From Thermococcus sp. 21S9 (lineage in GTDB: Archaea; Methanobacteriota_B; Thermococci; Thermococcales; Thermococcaceae), in NCBI RefSeq assembly GCF_012027635.1, contig NZ_SNUS01000001.1:620001-684000 (forward strand): a stretch of 64,000 bases of DNA. The letters run 5' to 3'. The translations under genes were made by a program, and so were the position numbers. Shown in pieces: positions 32,398 through 40,325 of this stretch. The number at the start of each line of letters is the position of its first letter. Within the stretch, counting starts at the first letter, position 1. The notes under the pieces were generated by a model. That model was not told where the DNA came from and made no database searches. It saw nothing but the letters and a program-made list of their open reading frames with translations.

Positions 32398-32682
32398 TTA
32401 CATCTTTTTTCTGCTCTGTAGTTTTCTCTCTAAGTCTTCTGGAGTCAGGTATTCGATTTCGGTTGAGTTTCCGATGATGTATGGTTCCCTCCGATGATTA
32501 TTACCTTGTTTTATTTTTCTCAGCCAGTTAAAAAAACCCCAAAGTATTACTATGGGTGATGTAGCAATAGTTGCCAGAATGCTGGCCCAGATTATAGACT
32601 CCGTTATATAAAACAGTGGGAAAAAGTAAACAAAAAATACGGCTATGATAAGTTTGAAAATTTTCCCTTTAGACATTATCAT
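32398..32682 (-). CDS. Small membrane protein with EPYIIG motif (family member 3)
   Basis: 94 aa. Two membrane segments (FKLIIAVFFVYFFPLFYI and IIWASILATIATSPIVILWGFF), a short basic loop and the tail REPYIIGNSTEIEYLTPEDL ending RKLQ. Closest to the copy at 41487-41765 (STEIEYLT shared), with DNA similarity running past the stop codon, so the two are recent duplicates. ATG at 32682 (or 32676) after GAGGTGATGTCCA. Confidence 0.6.
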   Translation of the reverse strand: MIMSKGKIFKLIIAVFFVYFFPLFYITESIIWASILATIATSPIVILWGFFNWLRKIKQGNNHRREPYIIGNSTEIEYLTPEDLERKLQSRKKM

Positions 32683-32713
32683 TGGACATCACCTCAAACG
32701 AAAATACTAAAGT

Positions 32714-33313
32714 CTATTTTATCCGCTTGGGTAAGACATTATGTGAGTCATCTCCAGCATCCAGCTCTTTAATCATCTTCCAAAGGTCGGACTTCAACCA
32801 CAGCGCAGTTATAAGGTAGTGGAGCGTTACAATCGGGATAACCCACAGACTAAGTCCAAAGGATTCCAGTAATGCAAGGGGCACTACAACCGTAATCAGA
32901 GCTTTCCAGAGAGGAATTGCCCTCTCCACAAATCCCGGCGGGAGGAAAGGCAACGCGTAGTAGCCGACCGCGAGGCCGTAGACCAGAGAAAGGCCGTATC
33001 CAATGCCGAGAAGAGGCGGGCCCGCAAAAGTTATCAGGACCGCCAGTGCCAAGATTCCAAGAACGTAAAGGTGATTTTTGAGCGCGCTTTCGTAAACTTC
33101 AGGGTTCACTTTTACGTCGCTTAAAAACTGATACGCAACCATAACCACCGCCAGAACCAGAGCGGGAGCCTCTGTTAAGGTGACCGCGAGTAGCTCACCC
33201 CCAATCAAGAAAGCCAGGGCAAGGTGGCGGGATTTTGGGAGGCACTGGAGAAAGATAATGGAAAAGATTGCGGAGACATAAACTATGGCGAGCGACCAGG
33301 TTACACCAAGCAT
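32714..33313 (-). CDS. Polytopic membrane protein, tandem family a
   Basis: 199 aa from ATG at 33313 (after GAGGTGTTAAG), about six to seven membrane segments. Its C-terminus, PIVTLHYLITALWLKSDLWKMI, is nearly repeated in the remnant at 34537-34794 (VLHYLITILWLKIELPQMI) and echoed at 33948-34523 (LFVLWLKFDLPELT), so these genes are paralogues in tandem. No enzymatic motifs. Function unknown. Confidence 0.55.
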   Translation of the reverse strand: MLGVTWSLAIVYVSAIFSIIFLQCLPKSRHLALAFLIGGELLAVTLTEAPALVLAVVMVAYQFLSDVKVNPEVYESALKNHLYVLGILALAVLITFAGPPLLGIGYGLSLVYGLAVGYYALPFLPPGFVERAIPLWKALITVVVPLALLESFGLSLWVIPIVTLHYLITALWLKSDLWKMIKELDAGDDSHNVLPKRIK

Positions 33314-33368
33314 CTTAACACCTCTCAATCAGTCATTCCTTTTCCAGCCCCAGGCATCCTGAGGGAAA

Positions 33369-33935
33369 TTACCCAGAGCCCCCGTGAACGGAATCCTCAT
33401 CATCTGAAGGCCGTCTCATGTTCTCTCCGGTGATGGCCTCAATCTCGCCCTGAAGCCAGTGCGTGATTATGGCGTAGCTTAACGCCAGAGGTGTCCTGTA
33501 CACCACGGCGAGAATCACGGTGGGAACGTACAGAAGCATTACGCACCTCTGATTTAGATTCCGGCATTTGTTCTTGAGATAATACCAGAGGAACAACCAG
33601 GGGAGAAGCAACGAATAGCAAACGGCACACTGGAAAAATGAAACTGTGACTATCACAACAAGGTAAGGAAGGGAGATAAGGGCTCCCCTGCTCTTGAGGT
33701 CCCTCTCAGACAGCCCAAAAACATTCCTGTGAACGTTGAGCAGAGAGGCCGCGAGGAACAAATTAGCGTCCGCTATCCAAACGAAAAGCACGTTCCTTAA
33801 GTCCAGTTTTAATCCCGCATACATCACAACAACCACAGTTATGAGGGAGACCAGCGGTCTCAGCCCTCTGGATTTTACCGAGGCCACCGCGAGCAGGATT
33901 AACAACACCAGGGAGAGGAGATAAACCCCGTTCAT
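33369..33935 (-). CDS. Polytopic membrane protein, tandem family b
   Basis: 188 aa from ATG at 33935 (GGAGGCGTTGAAG before it). About six membrane segments; cysteine and tryptophan in the middle (VSFFQCAVCYSLLLPWLFLW), C-terminal ITHWLQGEIEAITGE at the place where the sister genes have LWLKxDL. Same topology, length and direction as its two neighbours. Function unknown. Confidence 0.5.
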   Translation of the reverse strand: MNGVYLLSLVLLILLAVASVKSRGLRPLVSLITVVVVMYAGLKLDLRNVLFVWIADANLFLAASLLNVHRNVFGLSERDLKSRGALISLPYLVVIVTVSFFQCAVCYSLLLPWLFLWYYLKNKCRNLNQRCVMLLYVPTVILAVVYRTPLALSYAIITHWLQGEIEAITGENMRRPSDDEDSVHGGSG

Positions 33936-33947
33936 CTTCAACGCCTC

Positions 33948-34523
33948 CTAAGTTAACCTCGGCTCCTTTGTCAGCTCAGGCAGGTCAAACTTCAACCACA
34001 GGACAAAAAGAACCAGATAGGCCATAACGAACGGAATAAGTCCCCTTTGAAGCCCGAACTCCTTAACCAGCGCCCCAGTGGAAAGAAGCACGAACGGAAC
34101 TTTGGCGTAATAAAACACTCTTCTGCTGTCTCTGTAGCTTATAATAATGAGGACGTATAGCACCCAGTAGCCCATCAGGAGCGAGAGGAACCAGCCAGCG
34201 CCGGCCCTTTTGAAGAGGAACACGATAAACAAAACCAAGAGATAACCAATAATCACATCGCCGACGCTTCTGTCATCGTCGGAAGATTTTCTGGGCGAAC
34301 GTTCGTACTGCATGTAGAACAGGTAAGCGGGAAGAAACGCCAAAGGCGAACCGTACACAAGAGTGCCGAAAAGGCCACCGGCATAGCGGAGGAACACGGC
34401 AAAAATCGAGGAGAACACCAACAGTGAAAGGGCTGTTTGGTAAAATCTCGTTTTCCAAGCTGTTACAATACCAGCTAAGAGGGAAGAATAAAGGATGAGA
34501 TATGAGATTGTATCGATTCCCAT
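33948..34523 (-). CDS. Polytopic membrane protein, tandem family c
   Basis: 191 aa from ATG at 34523 (AGGTGGGTGCGAGC before it; the binding site lies in the tail of the next, decayed gene). About six membrane segments with a charged loop YERSPRKSSDDDRSVGD in the middle and LFVLWLKFDLPELTKEPRLT at the end. Paralogous to the neighbours by its C-terminus. Function unknown. Confidence 0.55.
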   Translation of the reverse strand: MGIDTISYLILYSSLLAGIVTAWKTRFYQTALSLLVFSSIFAVFLRYAGGLFGTLVYGSPLAFLPAYLFYMQYERSPRKSSDDDRSVGDVIIGYLLVLFIVFLFKRAGAGWFLSLLMGYWVLYVLIIISYRDSRRVFYYAKVPFVLLSTGALVKEFGLQRGLIPFVMAYLVLFVLWLKFDLPELTKEPRLT

Positions 34524-34536
34524 GCTCGCACCCACC

Positions 34537-34794
34537 TCATGTTATTCTTGGAGGTTTTATCATCTGAGGCAACTCAATTTTCAACCAGAGGATAGTTATA
34601 AGGTAATGCAACACGATGAGGGGCACCAGATACACCACGAGACCAAACTGCTCCATCAGGGCGAGAGGAGCAAGCAACGGATATGGAGTTTAAGTAGGTA
34701 ATAGTATCTCCGGTATTGACTTGGTCATCACCAGATTGACCAGCGAGATGAAAAGGAAAATGTAAAGCAGGAGGTACGCCCAGACCATGTCCAT
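34537..34794 (-). pseudogene. Decayed member of the tandem membrane-protein family
   Basis: From ATG at 34794 the frame reads MDMVWAYLLLYIFLFISL and reaches a stop (LLPT, then TAA), then continues in the same frame as PLALMEQFGLVVYLVPLIV, LHYLITILWLKIELPQMI and stops at 34537. Family members are about 190 residues; this copy has only 86 codons, so the middle has been deleted and a stop codon lies inside. It shows that genes in this array are being lost as well as gained. Confidence 0.65.
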
Positions 34795-34860
34795 CAACGC
34801 CCCTTGATTACATCATAAACTCGTAACTTTTGCATCTTTTAAACGTTTTGGAAAGGAGGG

Positions 34861-35097
34861 CTATTTCAGGCTTTTCCAGAGGATTGCGAGCAGGAGTATC
34901 AGGCCTACCATGAAGAGTCCCGGGAGTACACTATGGAGGAAAGAGTCAAGGCCTCCCTGCAGGAGGGAACATCTAAAGCTAAGCAAAAATATAGCCAATA
35001 CGAGTTTCTTCACCTTCGGGTGTCCTTTCACGACACTATTCTTAAGAGCGAGGTATACACCAAAGAATCCCCCAATTAAGAGGACACCAGCAATCAC
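34861..35097 (-). CDS. Small membrane protein
   Basis: 78 aa with two membrane segments (GVLLIGGFFGVYLAL and VLPGLFMVGLILLLAIL) and a basic loop. Starts with GTG inside the end of the next upstream gene (4-base overlap), so co-translated with it. Not recognised. Confidence 0.45.
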   Translation of the reverse strand: MIAGVLLIGGFFGVYLALKNSVVKGHPKVKKLVLAIFLLSFRCSLLQGGLDSFLHSVLPGLFMVGLILLLAILWKSLK

Positions 35098-35360
35098 TCC
35101 AAGAAACGTACCGCTAAACGTAAAACAACGGTCGGCATTGCAACGATTAGGAGGGCAACAAAATCGATATCGCCAGGCAGGCCTTCCTTCCCCATGATGA
35201 CCAGTAGAAACATTGAGAGCATCATTGATTCATAAATCAATAAAAACAAAACTCCTTCACTACCCACAGAGGATTCATAAACCAAGATAAAGCCAAGAAG
35301 TATCAAGGAAAGAGAAATGAAAGGAGATTTTAAGTGGTTCACAAGGTTTTTGAGAGCCAT
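35094..35360 (-). CDS. Small three-segment membrane protein
   Basis: 88 aa, three membrane segments (FISLSLILLGFILVYES, LFLLIYESMMLSMFLLVIM, FVALLIVAMPTVVLRLAV). Pairs with the overlapping 78-residue gene downstream. Not recognised. Confidence 0.45.
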   Translation of the reverse strand: MALKNLVNHLKSPFISLSLILLGFILVYESSVGSEGVLFLLIYESMMLSMFLLVIMGKEGLPGDIDFVALLIVAMPTVVLRLAVRFLE

Positions 35361-35422
35361 TTTATCACCTTTATAGCAGTTTATAGATAATACACTCCCT
35401 TATAGGGTTTCATTTTAAGTTG

Positions 35423-35941
35423 TTAAAGTTGTTCTCTCTCCAAATTATTTAACTCTGTTTTTATCGCGGACCAAACTCCAACCATAAACAACAGATAGTT
35501 AAAGCCCAAAGACAGCCCAAGCAACACCAACACGAGAGCGCCCAACCCAAAACCAATCAAATATTCCAGCAACTGGTTTTGCGAGAAGATAGTGTATACC
35601 CGCGAAACCGGTTTGTAGACGAGAAACGAAGAAACAAGGATAGATAAGGCTAAAATGAATTCTCTCCACGTTGAAACAACTAGCAGAGCGTATCCCACCG
35701 AGAACAGCAACAGGACAAACCACACGTGCAAGCTCACGATGTCCTCTTCCCGGAACCCTTTTGTGAGAGCCTTATTCATAAACTCCCTCCGGAATATCCA
35801 ATAGTAGGCAATCCAAAAGTATGCTGGAAAGATGTACAGGGGCGTTTGAAGACTCCTCTGGCCACGTTTAATCCCGTAAACGAAAAAATAAAGAGAGACC
35901 AGGAAGGAAACCAAGGAAATTAGCCTGTATGTTACTCCCAT
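35423..35941 (-). CDS. Polytopic membrane protein
   Basis: 172 aa, about five membrane segments; ends LLFMVGVWSAIKTELNNLE, the same aromatic-then-charged ending as the tandem family at 32714-34794. A Tyr/Trp-rich segment near residue 45 (IFPAYFWIAYYWIFRREF). Separated by only 4 bases from the upstream membrane gene. Function unknown. Confidence 0.5.
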   Translation of the reverse strand: MGVTYRLISLVSFLVSLYFFVYGIKRGQRSLQTPLYIFPAYFWIAYYWIFRREFMNKALTKGFREEDIVSLHVWFVLLLFSVGYALLVVSTWREFILALSILVSSFLVYKPVSRVYTIFSQNQLLEYLIGFGLGALVLVLLGLSLGFNYLLFMVGVWSAIKTELNNLEREQL

Positions 35942-35945
35942 GCTT

Positions 35946-36341
35946 TCACCCGCTCCGTATCGTTAGAGTGTACCACCACCAGAGCACCAGGGCGTAGGGG
36001 AGCACGTATAGAGACCGAGCTACAACACCAACAATCACAATTTGAAGTCCCATCGCCAACATAAAGGCCTTATTCCAGTCGTTCAGGGGAAATCTCCGGG
36101 AAATCCTCCCGTAAGGAAGAGCTAAAATCACCAAAATGTATAGAAGGCCAAGGTACTGGGCGGGCTTACTGACACTCATTAAAAGGAACACGCCCACAGG
36201 AGGAAGATACGAAAGCAGGAGTGCGCTTAAAGCGTTAATCCTTTTCTCGGGGAACAGTCTGTACCACAGGGCCAGTCCCAACGCCATCAACCAGAGGATA
36301 ATCGACATATATGCAACTCCGAACATCTGAATAGGTTCCAT
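35946..36341 (-). CDS. Polytopic membrane protein
   Basis: 131 aa, about four membrane segments: SIILWLMALGLALWYRLFP, LLLSYLPPVGVFLLMSV, LLYILVILALPYGRI and a Trp-rich end ALVLWWWYTLTI. Similar in style to its neighbours but shorter. Function unknown. Confidence 0.48.
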   Translation of the reverse strand: MEPIQMFGVAYMSIILWLMALGLALWYRLFPEKRINALSALLLSYLPPVGVFLLMSVSKPAQYLGLLYILVILALPYGRISRRFPLNDWNKAFMLAMGLQIVIVGVVARSLYVLPYALVLWWWYTLTIRSG

Positions 36342-36466
36342 ACTTTAGAGACACCATGAAAGAGAGCCATGCGACTAAACCGGAGATGCCCCCAAGGAAA
36401 CCACTGGCCATGAAACCAACCCCCAAAGATAAAGGCCAGTAAGATGAAGGCGAGAGCACCAAGCAT
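36342..36466 (-). pseudogene. Possible small membrane gene with a frameshift
   Basis: ATG at 36466 follows GATAGGTGAT and overlaps the upstream stop. It reads MLGALAFILLAFIFG and then only stays hydrophobic if the frame shifts by one at a run of five G near 36418 (continuing VGFMASGFLGGISGLVAWL). Without the shift the frame becomes basic and non-membrane. Could be a real 40-60 residue protein or a remnant. Confidence 0.3.
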
Positions 36467-36467
36467 A

Positions 36468-37109
36468 TCACCTATCACTCCCGGCAGGGTTCTGCTGTGA
36501 CGCCGAAGTTCTCTCCAAAGCCTTTCTAAGGGAATAGTGAAAAATCACAAACACGGCGAGGCCAAATATGATGCCCATGCCGAAAACAAAGGGGTCGATT
36601 TTATGAGTCGAGCTTACAAGCACCCAGAGAATCCCATACGAGACTATATACTGAAGTTCCAGCCGTTTTCTAGAGGCATAAAACACCAACGATACTAAGA
36701 TTATGCCAACTGCCGATAAGTCCCTATCCGGCATACCCAAACACGCCAGCACCGAAAGGGCAAAGACGATGAACTCGGTACGGTCGCCTCCAAATCCTGT
36801 GTATCTCATTGAGAGCACTGGAATCAAAATGACCAGACCGGCCAAAATCCATGAAAAGGGGCTCTTAATGGCATAGATAAAAGGGTAGAACCCTAAAACG
36901 GGCAACACACTACGCACCAATTTAATTTCTTCCGCATCCCTTGCCAAGTAATAGCCAGCAAATAGGAAGGGTAGGATTACCACCGAAAACAGTGCTCCCG
37001 CGGCTATTCCATCTTCGCTACCAGAGACCTCAATTATTATCTGAAACGTTGAGATAACCAAAAGCGCAGGGAAAACGAGGGGAAGGGAAACGCGCATGCT
37101 GACTCTCAT
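36468..37109 (-). CDS. Polytopic membrane protein
   Basis: 213 aa, about eight membrane segments (SLPLVFPALLVISTFQII, ALFSVVILPFLFAGYYL, PFSWILAGLVILIPVL, FGMGIIFGLAVFVIFHYSL and others) and a hydrophilic tail TSASQQNPAGSDR. ATG at 37109 follows AAGGTGATAGT. Not recognised. Confidence 0.5.
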   Translation of the reverse strand: MRVSMRVSLPLVFPALLVISTFQIIIEVSGSEDGIAAGALFSVVILPFLFAGYYLARDAEEIKLVRSVLPVLGFYPFIYAIKSPFSWILAGLVILIPVLSMRYTGFGGDRTEFIVFALSVLACLGMPDRDLSAVGIILVSLVFYASRKRLELQYIVSYGILWVLVSSTHKIDPFVFGMGIIFGLAVFVIFHYSLRKALERTSASQQNPAGSDR

Positions 37110-37187
37110 ACTATCACCTTAACAACATCTGTTGTTTAATTCTCAAGTTAAGCTGTCTTTAATATTGTTACCCCCCTTGTCACCGAA

Positions 37188-37736
37188 CTAGTCCCAGTCT
37201 TTTTGCTCTGAACACTCAAACTCAAAGAGCAATGCTGTAGAAGCCAAGAATCCCAGCAATACTGCCATTCCTCCAAGGTTTCGGAAAATTAGAAAGGCTA
37301 CACTTCCAGCCAGCGCAGGCAATACAATCAATGTACGCCGTTTCTCATTTGGCCCACTCCTCACTTGTTGAACAAGTTTATCATGAAAACGGCCAATTGT
37401 TGTTATGAGAAAGACAAGGACAACAAGTCCACCTAAGAATGCTTTTTCTGAAGAACTGAAAAAGAAAGTATACAAAATAACAACAACCAGTAAAGCCGTC
37501 GCTGAGATATCAACAAAAACCTCTTCAAAGGTGTTTGAAACGTTCCCTGTTTTTTCAGAGATATCTCTAGTTATTGGATCAAACCAAGATACCCAAAATG
37601 AAAGAGCAAACAATCCCAGACCAGCTAAGGTTTTATCGTTGTTTGTAAATCCCTCGTAAATGGAGATAAAGGAGAAGAACATAGATAGGAATATAAAACA
37701 GTTTCTTATAGCTCTTACATTGTTACATCGTGTCAT
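37188..37736 (-). CDS. Polytopic membrane protein, partner of the 97-residue protein
   Basis: 182 aa, about five membrane segments with a charged stretch at residues ~55-75 and another (VRSGPNEKRRT) near 130. Its start overlaps the end of the upstream 97-residue gene by 14 bases, so the two are co-translated. By analogy with the other pairs of the array it could be the protective partner of that small protein; this is a guess. AT-rich codon use. Confidence 0.48.
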   Translation of the reverse strand: MTRCNNVRAIRNCFIFLSMFFSFISIYEGFTNNDKTLAGLGLFALSFWVSWFDPITRDISEKTGNVSNTFEEVFVDISATALLVVVILYTFFFSSSEKAFLGGLVVLVFLITTIGRFHDKLVQQVRSGPNEKRRTLIVLPALAGSVAFLIFRNLGGMAVLLGFLASTALLFEFECSEQKDWD

Positions 37737-38016
37737 TGCTCTTACTCTCCAACAATGTTATTTCCATCATCTGTGTCAGGTCTTGAACCAAAAACTGGTC
37801 ATGAAAATCTGTAATGCCTAAAATGAGATTTATTGGACCCCATATCGCTTTCCCAACGGTTTTTGCACCTGTCTTAGTTGTAATCTTTGCTGGAGTTTTA
37901 AGGAGAGTGAGTACTTCTCGTATATCCTTAGGAGCTTTTTTAGTCCTTATTAACTCGGAGACTACAGCCTTGGCACTTTCCGCAGTTTTAGCTAGCTCTT
38001 TCAATACTCTCACCAT
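37723..38016 (-). CDS. Small helical, basic protein with one hydrophobic stretch
   Basis: 97 aa, no signal peptide. The N-terminal half is basic and helical (LKELAKTAESAKAVVSELIRTKK), the middle has TPAKITTKTGAKTVGKAIWGPINLILGI, and the end is acidic-polar. It is the only non-polytopic small protein in this part of the array and lies between two membrane genes, overlapping both (29 and 14 bases). Might be a short effector or a cassette fragment; nothing recognised. Confidence 0.45.
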   Translation of the reverse strand: MVRVLKELAKTAESAKAVVSELIRTKKAPKDIREVLTLLKTPAKITTKTGAKTVGKAIWGPINLILGITDFHDQFLVQDLTQMMEITLLESKSNDTM

Positions 38017-38494
38017 CGTTCCCGTTAGTTAACTGTAGAAGATTCATAGCACAGTAGACAGCAAAAAGAGAGTAGGATAATGCAATAAGGGGGTATTTGT
38101 ACAGGAGTACCCATGCAAGTATCATCAGTATTGAGTAATACACTAAGGCAATTTCTTTGCTGAGTTTCTTCTGGAGTGCATACACCAGCAACTCCCCCAA
38201 TACAAACAATACTATGGCCTTGAGAAGGAAGTCAAACAGGCCTGAAGTATAGAAGATAACTACAAAGACTATCAACGAGAGAAGCGGGTAGCTCAGTAGT
38301 TTCTCAGTGGTGTACCATTTTATGGGCCTGTCTGGAGGTGTTACCATGATAATTCCTACAGTCCACAGAAAGACACCAACAAAAGTGTATCCACACCACT
38401 CGTAATCAAATACCCGAGCACAATATGCGGTGTATATCAGGATCACAGCATTGATAAAAATTAAAACGAGGAAGAATTTCTTTCTCACATTCAT
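37988..38494 (-). CDS. Polytopic membrane protein following a decayed cassette
   Basis: 168 aa, about six membrane segments (FFLVLIFINAVILIYTAYC, CGYTFVGVFLWTVGIIMV, LLSLIVFVVIFYTSGLFDFLL and others). ATG at 38494 sits four bases after the stop of the decayed cassette at 38498, the same spacing as other cassette-membrane pairs here. Function unknown; candidate immunity-type protein. Confidence 0.5.
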   Translation of the reverse strand: MNVRKKFFLVLIFINAVILIYTAYCARVFDYEWCGYTFVGVFLWTVGIIMVTPPDRPIKWYTTEKLLSYPLLSLIVFVVIFYTSGLFDFLLKAIVLFVLGELLVYALQKKLSKEIALVYYSILMILAWVLLYKYPLIALSYSLFAVYCAMNLLQLTNGNDGESIERAS

Positions 38495-38497
38495 CTT

Positions 38498-38790
38498 TCA
38501 TCCCCCAATAACATTGTTGCCCTGCATGTTGGTTGGGCTTAGCGTAATTCTCTGAGCTTCAACCCTAACACTATTAGGTCCATTGGGCCACACTTTCTTA
38601 CCCCCGAAATCAACTTCTTATAAAGTTGAGGGTAACTGTTTCCGGGTCTTCCAATTTAAGACGCACAGTACAAGTAGTCGACCATCCAAGGGAACAACTG
38701 CAGGGGTACAATTCATGCTTGCAATTATGTTGCCCACGGGTTTCATCCTCACCGCCTTTTCATCCCATTGCTTTTCTTCGTTGTTTCGAC
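38498..38790 (-). pseudogene. Decayed C-terminal cassette (beta-rich module with cysteine pair)
   Basis: One frame reads NIIASMNCTPAVVPLDG, RLLVLCVLNWKTRKQLPSTL, then a stop codon, then EVDFGGKKVWPNGP and RITLSPTNMQGNNVIGG before a final stop at 38498. The Cys-x13-Cys followed by a hydrophobic strand and Asn matches the start of the variable module in the other cassettes (TECPERAGLGETVTCKIYL at 45.7 kb). There is no start codon or signal peptide, so it is a remnant. The membrane gene follows at once. Confidence 0.5.
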
Positions 38791-38808
38791 AACTATAAAA
38801 AAGAAAAA

Positions 38809-39092
38809 TTATTTGTCTTCTGGATATATCTTAAATAAAGACATGAGATATAACATAAAAGCTCCAGTAACGAGAAAGAGGACAACAACATAGGTAGTGT
38901 CATAATAGAGAGCATGAGGTACCAAAAGCCTGAACCATGCCCAGTAAGCCAAGAACATTGGGAGGGACAGGGTTATTCTCTTCGCCAAGTTTACCCTACC
39001 CTCCGGAGATGGAAATACATCATGAACACCCCCAACACGAAAACCGCTGGGGCTATATAGAGGTCAAGATAATAAAGGAGACTTCCTGACAT
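38809..39092 (-). pseudogene. Frameshifted small membrane protein, KLYP-tail family copy 2
   Basis: ATG at 39092 after GGAGGTGATAGAT reads MSGSLLYYLDLYIAPAVFVL, then MMYFHLRR and reaches a stop; a one-base shift near 39000 restores RVNLAKRITLSLPMFLAYWAW, LVTGAFMLYL and the tail FKIYPEDK. With the shift it aligns over its whole length with the intact protein at 44896-45177. It directly follows the cassette at 39098-39870, which is itself the closest relative of the C-terminus of the large secreted protein. Confidence 0.75.
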
Positions 39093-39097
39093 ATCTA

Positions 39098-39870
39098 TCA
39101 CCTCCTTAATTCTATATAAACTACTCCAACAAAAACAAATCCACCTACAATAGCCGTTCCAAGGGGACCCAACCCCAAGGAAAGCGCTACTAAAGCACTT
39201 ACAGTCTGTGCTCCAAATCCCTCTACAAAAGCACGGGCAACTTCCTAGATTCCTCTTGCATCAACTGACTTCCGAAATAATAAAGTTTTATTGGAATTGA
39301 CAATGTAGTATCGTTTTGAGGATAAGGCATGTCAAGTTGAATTTCTAGTGTGTAATTTGTCTCTGTCCAATCAAATCCCCAATCCCCTATAGCAGGATCG
39401 TATATGTATCTGTAATCAAGAATGCTCTTGTTTTCTGGAATGCGGATGGGAGCCACGAGTAAAACCTCCGTCTGGTTAGGGTCGATGTTAATCGAATTCT
39501 GAATTGGGTACTCAATTTTTATGGTCTTTGACTGCTTGAGGTACTCATTGTATGGATGGCCGTATAGGAGTACAATCTTTGTGTTAACATTAACTCTCTC
39601 TGCAAGATTGTTCTTGAGATATATTTTACAAGTGGCAGTTCCCCCAAGCCCTATCCTCTCTGGACACTCTGTCTTTGTAATTTCAACTCCAGTATGTAAA
39701 TCAGTTGTTGAGTTAACATTTATACTCCCGCCCCGTGAGTCTTCGAACAGCTCCCGCTCATTCACGAGCCTGTAAATATTGACGGTGTAGGAATGCTCCC
39801 ACCTGAGCAAACCAGTGCAACATGAACACTTCCAAATAATTCTCACATTAATCGCCTTTCCCACTCTCAA
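39098..39870 (-). pseudogene. Orphan C-terminal cassette, frameshifted copy of the large protein's C-terminus
   Basis: From EHSYTVNIYRLVNERELFEDS on, this tracks the last ~230 residues of the large protein at 45184-48030 closely (ITKTECPERIGLGGTATCKIYL, YPIQNSINIDPNQTEVLLVAP, LEIQLDMPYPQNDT). It has no signal peptide or N-terminal domains. Upstream of EHSYTV the homology continues only in shifted frames. Near 39246 one more base shift is needed, after which the hydrophobic end (SLGLGPLGTAIVGGFVFVGV) follows and stops at 39098. A silent or decayed cassette. Confidence 0.78.
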
Positions 39871-40319
39871 GAGTGTTTCTCATTTAGACAGTTTCTAACT
39901 GCATGCTGGGTAAAATAGGCGGAAACACTCCACAAAATTAGAACCATCCAAAATAAAGGCCTCTTATATGCTATAAACACGCCAAAAAACGTGTAAAATA
40001 AAATCAACACGTAGAAATTTTTCGGAGTAACAGCCCAATCAATAGCATCAAGGATTTTCTGAACCTCTTGGTCAGACAACTTGTATCCCAGCATGCAACT
40101 TTTGATACTTGCTTCGATAGAGTACGGATTATAAATTGCCAAAAGGAGGAAATAAGCAAAAGAAAATTTAACGGCAGTCAAAATTGCCTCCGAGGGATCA
40201 GCAAGAGTATAAAGGGAAAAGAGAAAAGTAGAAAGTAACGTCACAGCCCATAAGACTACCAAATGGTTCAGGCTTATCCGCTGAACGAGAGCTTGTAACA
40301 CTTGTTTCAGTACTCCCAT
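39867..40319 (-). CDS. Four-segment membrane protein paired with the 40326 cassette
   Basis: 150 aa, four membrane segments (LVVLWAVTLLSTFLFSLYTL, FSFAYFLLLAIYNPYSI, NFYVLILFYTFFGVFIAYK, FWMVLILWSVSAYFTQHA) and a cytoplasmic loop YKLSDQEVQKILDAIDW. ATG at 40319 lies six bases after the stop of the orphan cassette and differs from the KLYP-tail proteins, in line with that cassette's different C-terminus. Candidate cognate immunity protein; not recognised otherwise. Confidence 0.55.
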   Translation of the reverse strand: MGVLKQVLQALVQRISLNHLVVLWAVTLLSTFLFSLYTLADPSEAILTAVKFSFAYFLLLAIYNPYSIEASIKSCMLGYKLSDQEVQKILDAIDWAVTPKNFYVLILFYTFFGVFIAYKRPLFWMVLILWSVSAYFTQHAVRNCLNEKHS

Positions 40320-40325
40320 GTCACC

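Noticed and set aside
38583-38838. Two plus-strand frames of about 70 residues
   Set aside because: They lie over a decayed minus-strand cassette and the end of a frameshifted membrane gene, and have no binding site or motif.
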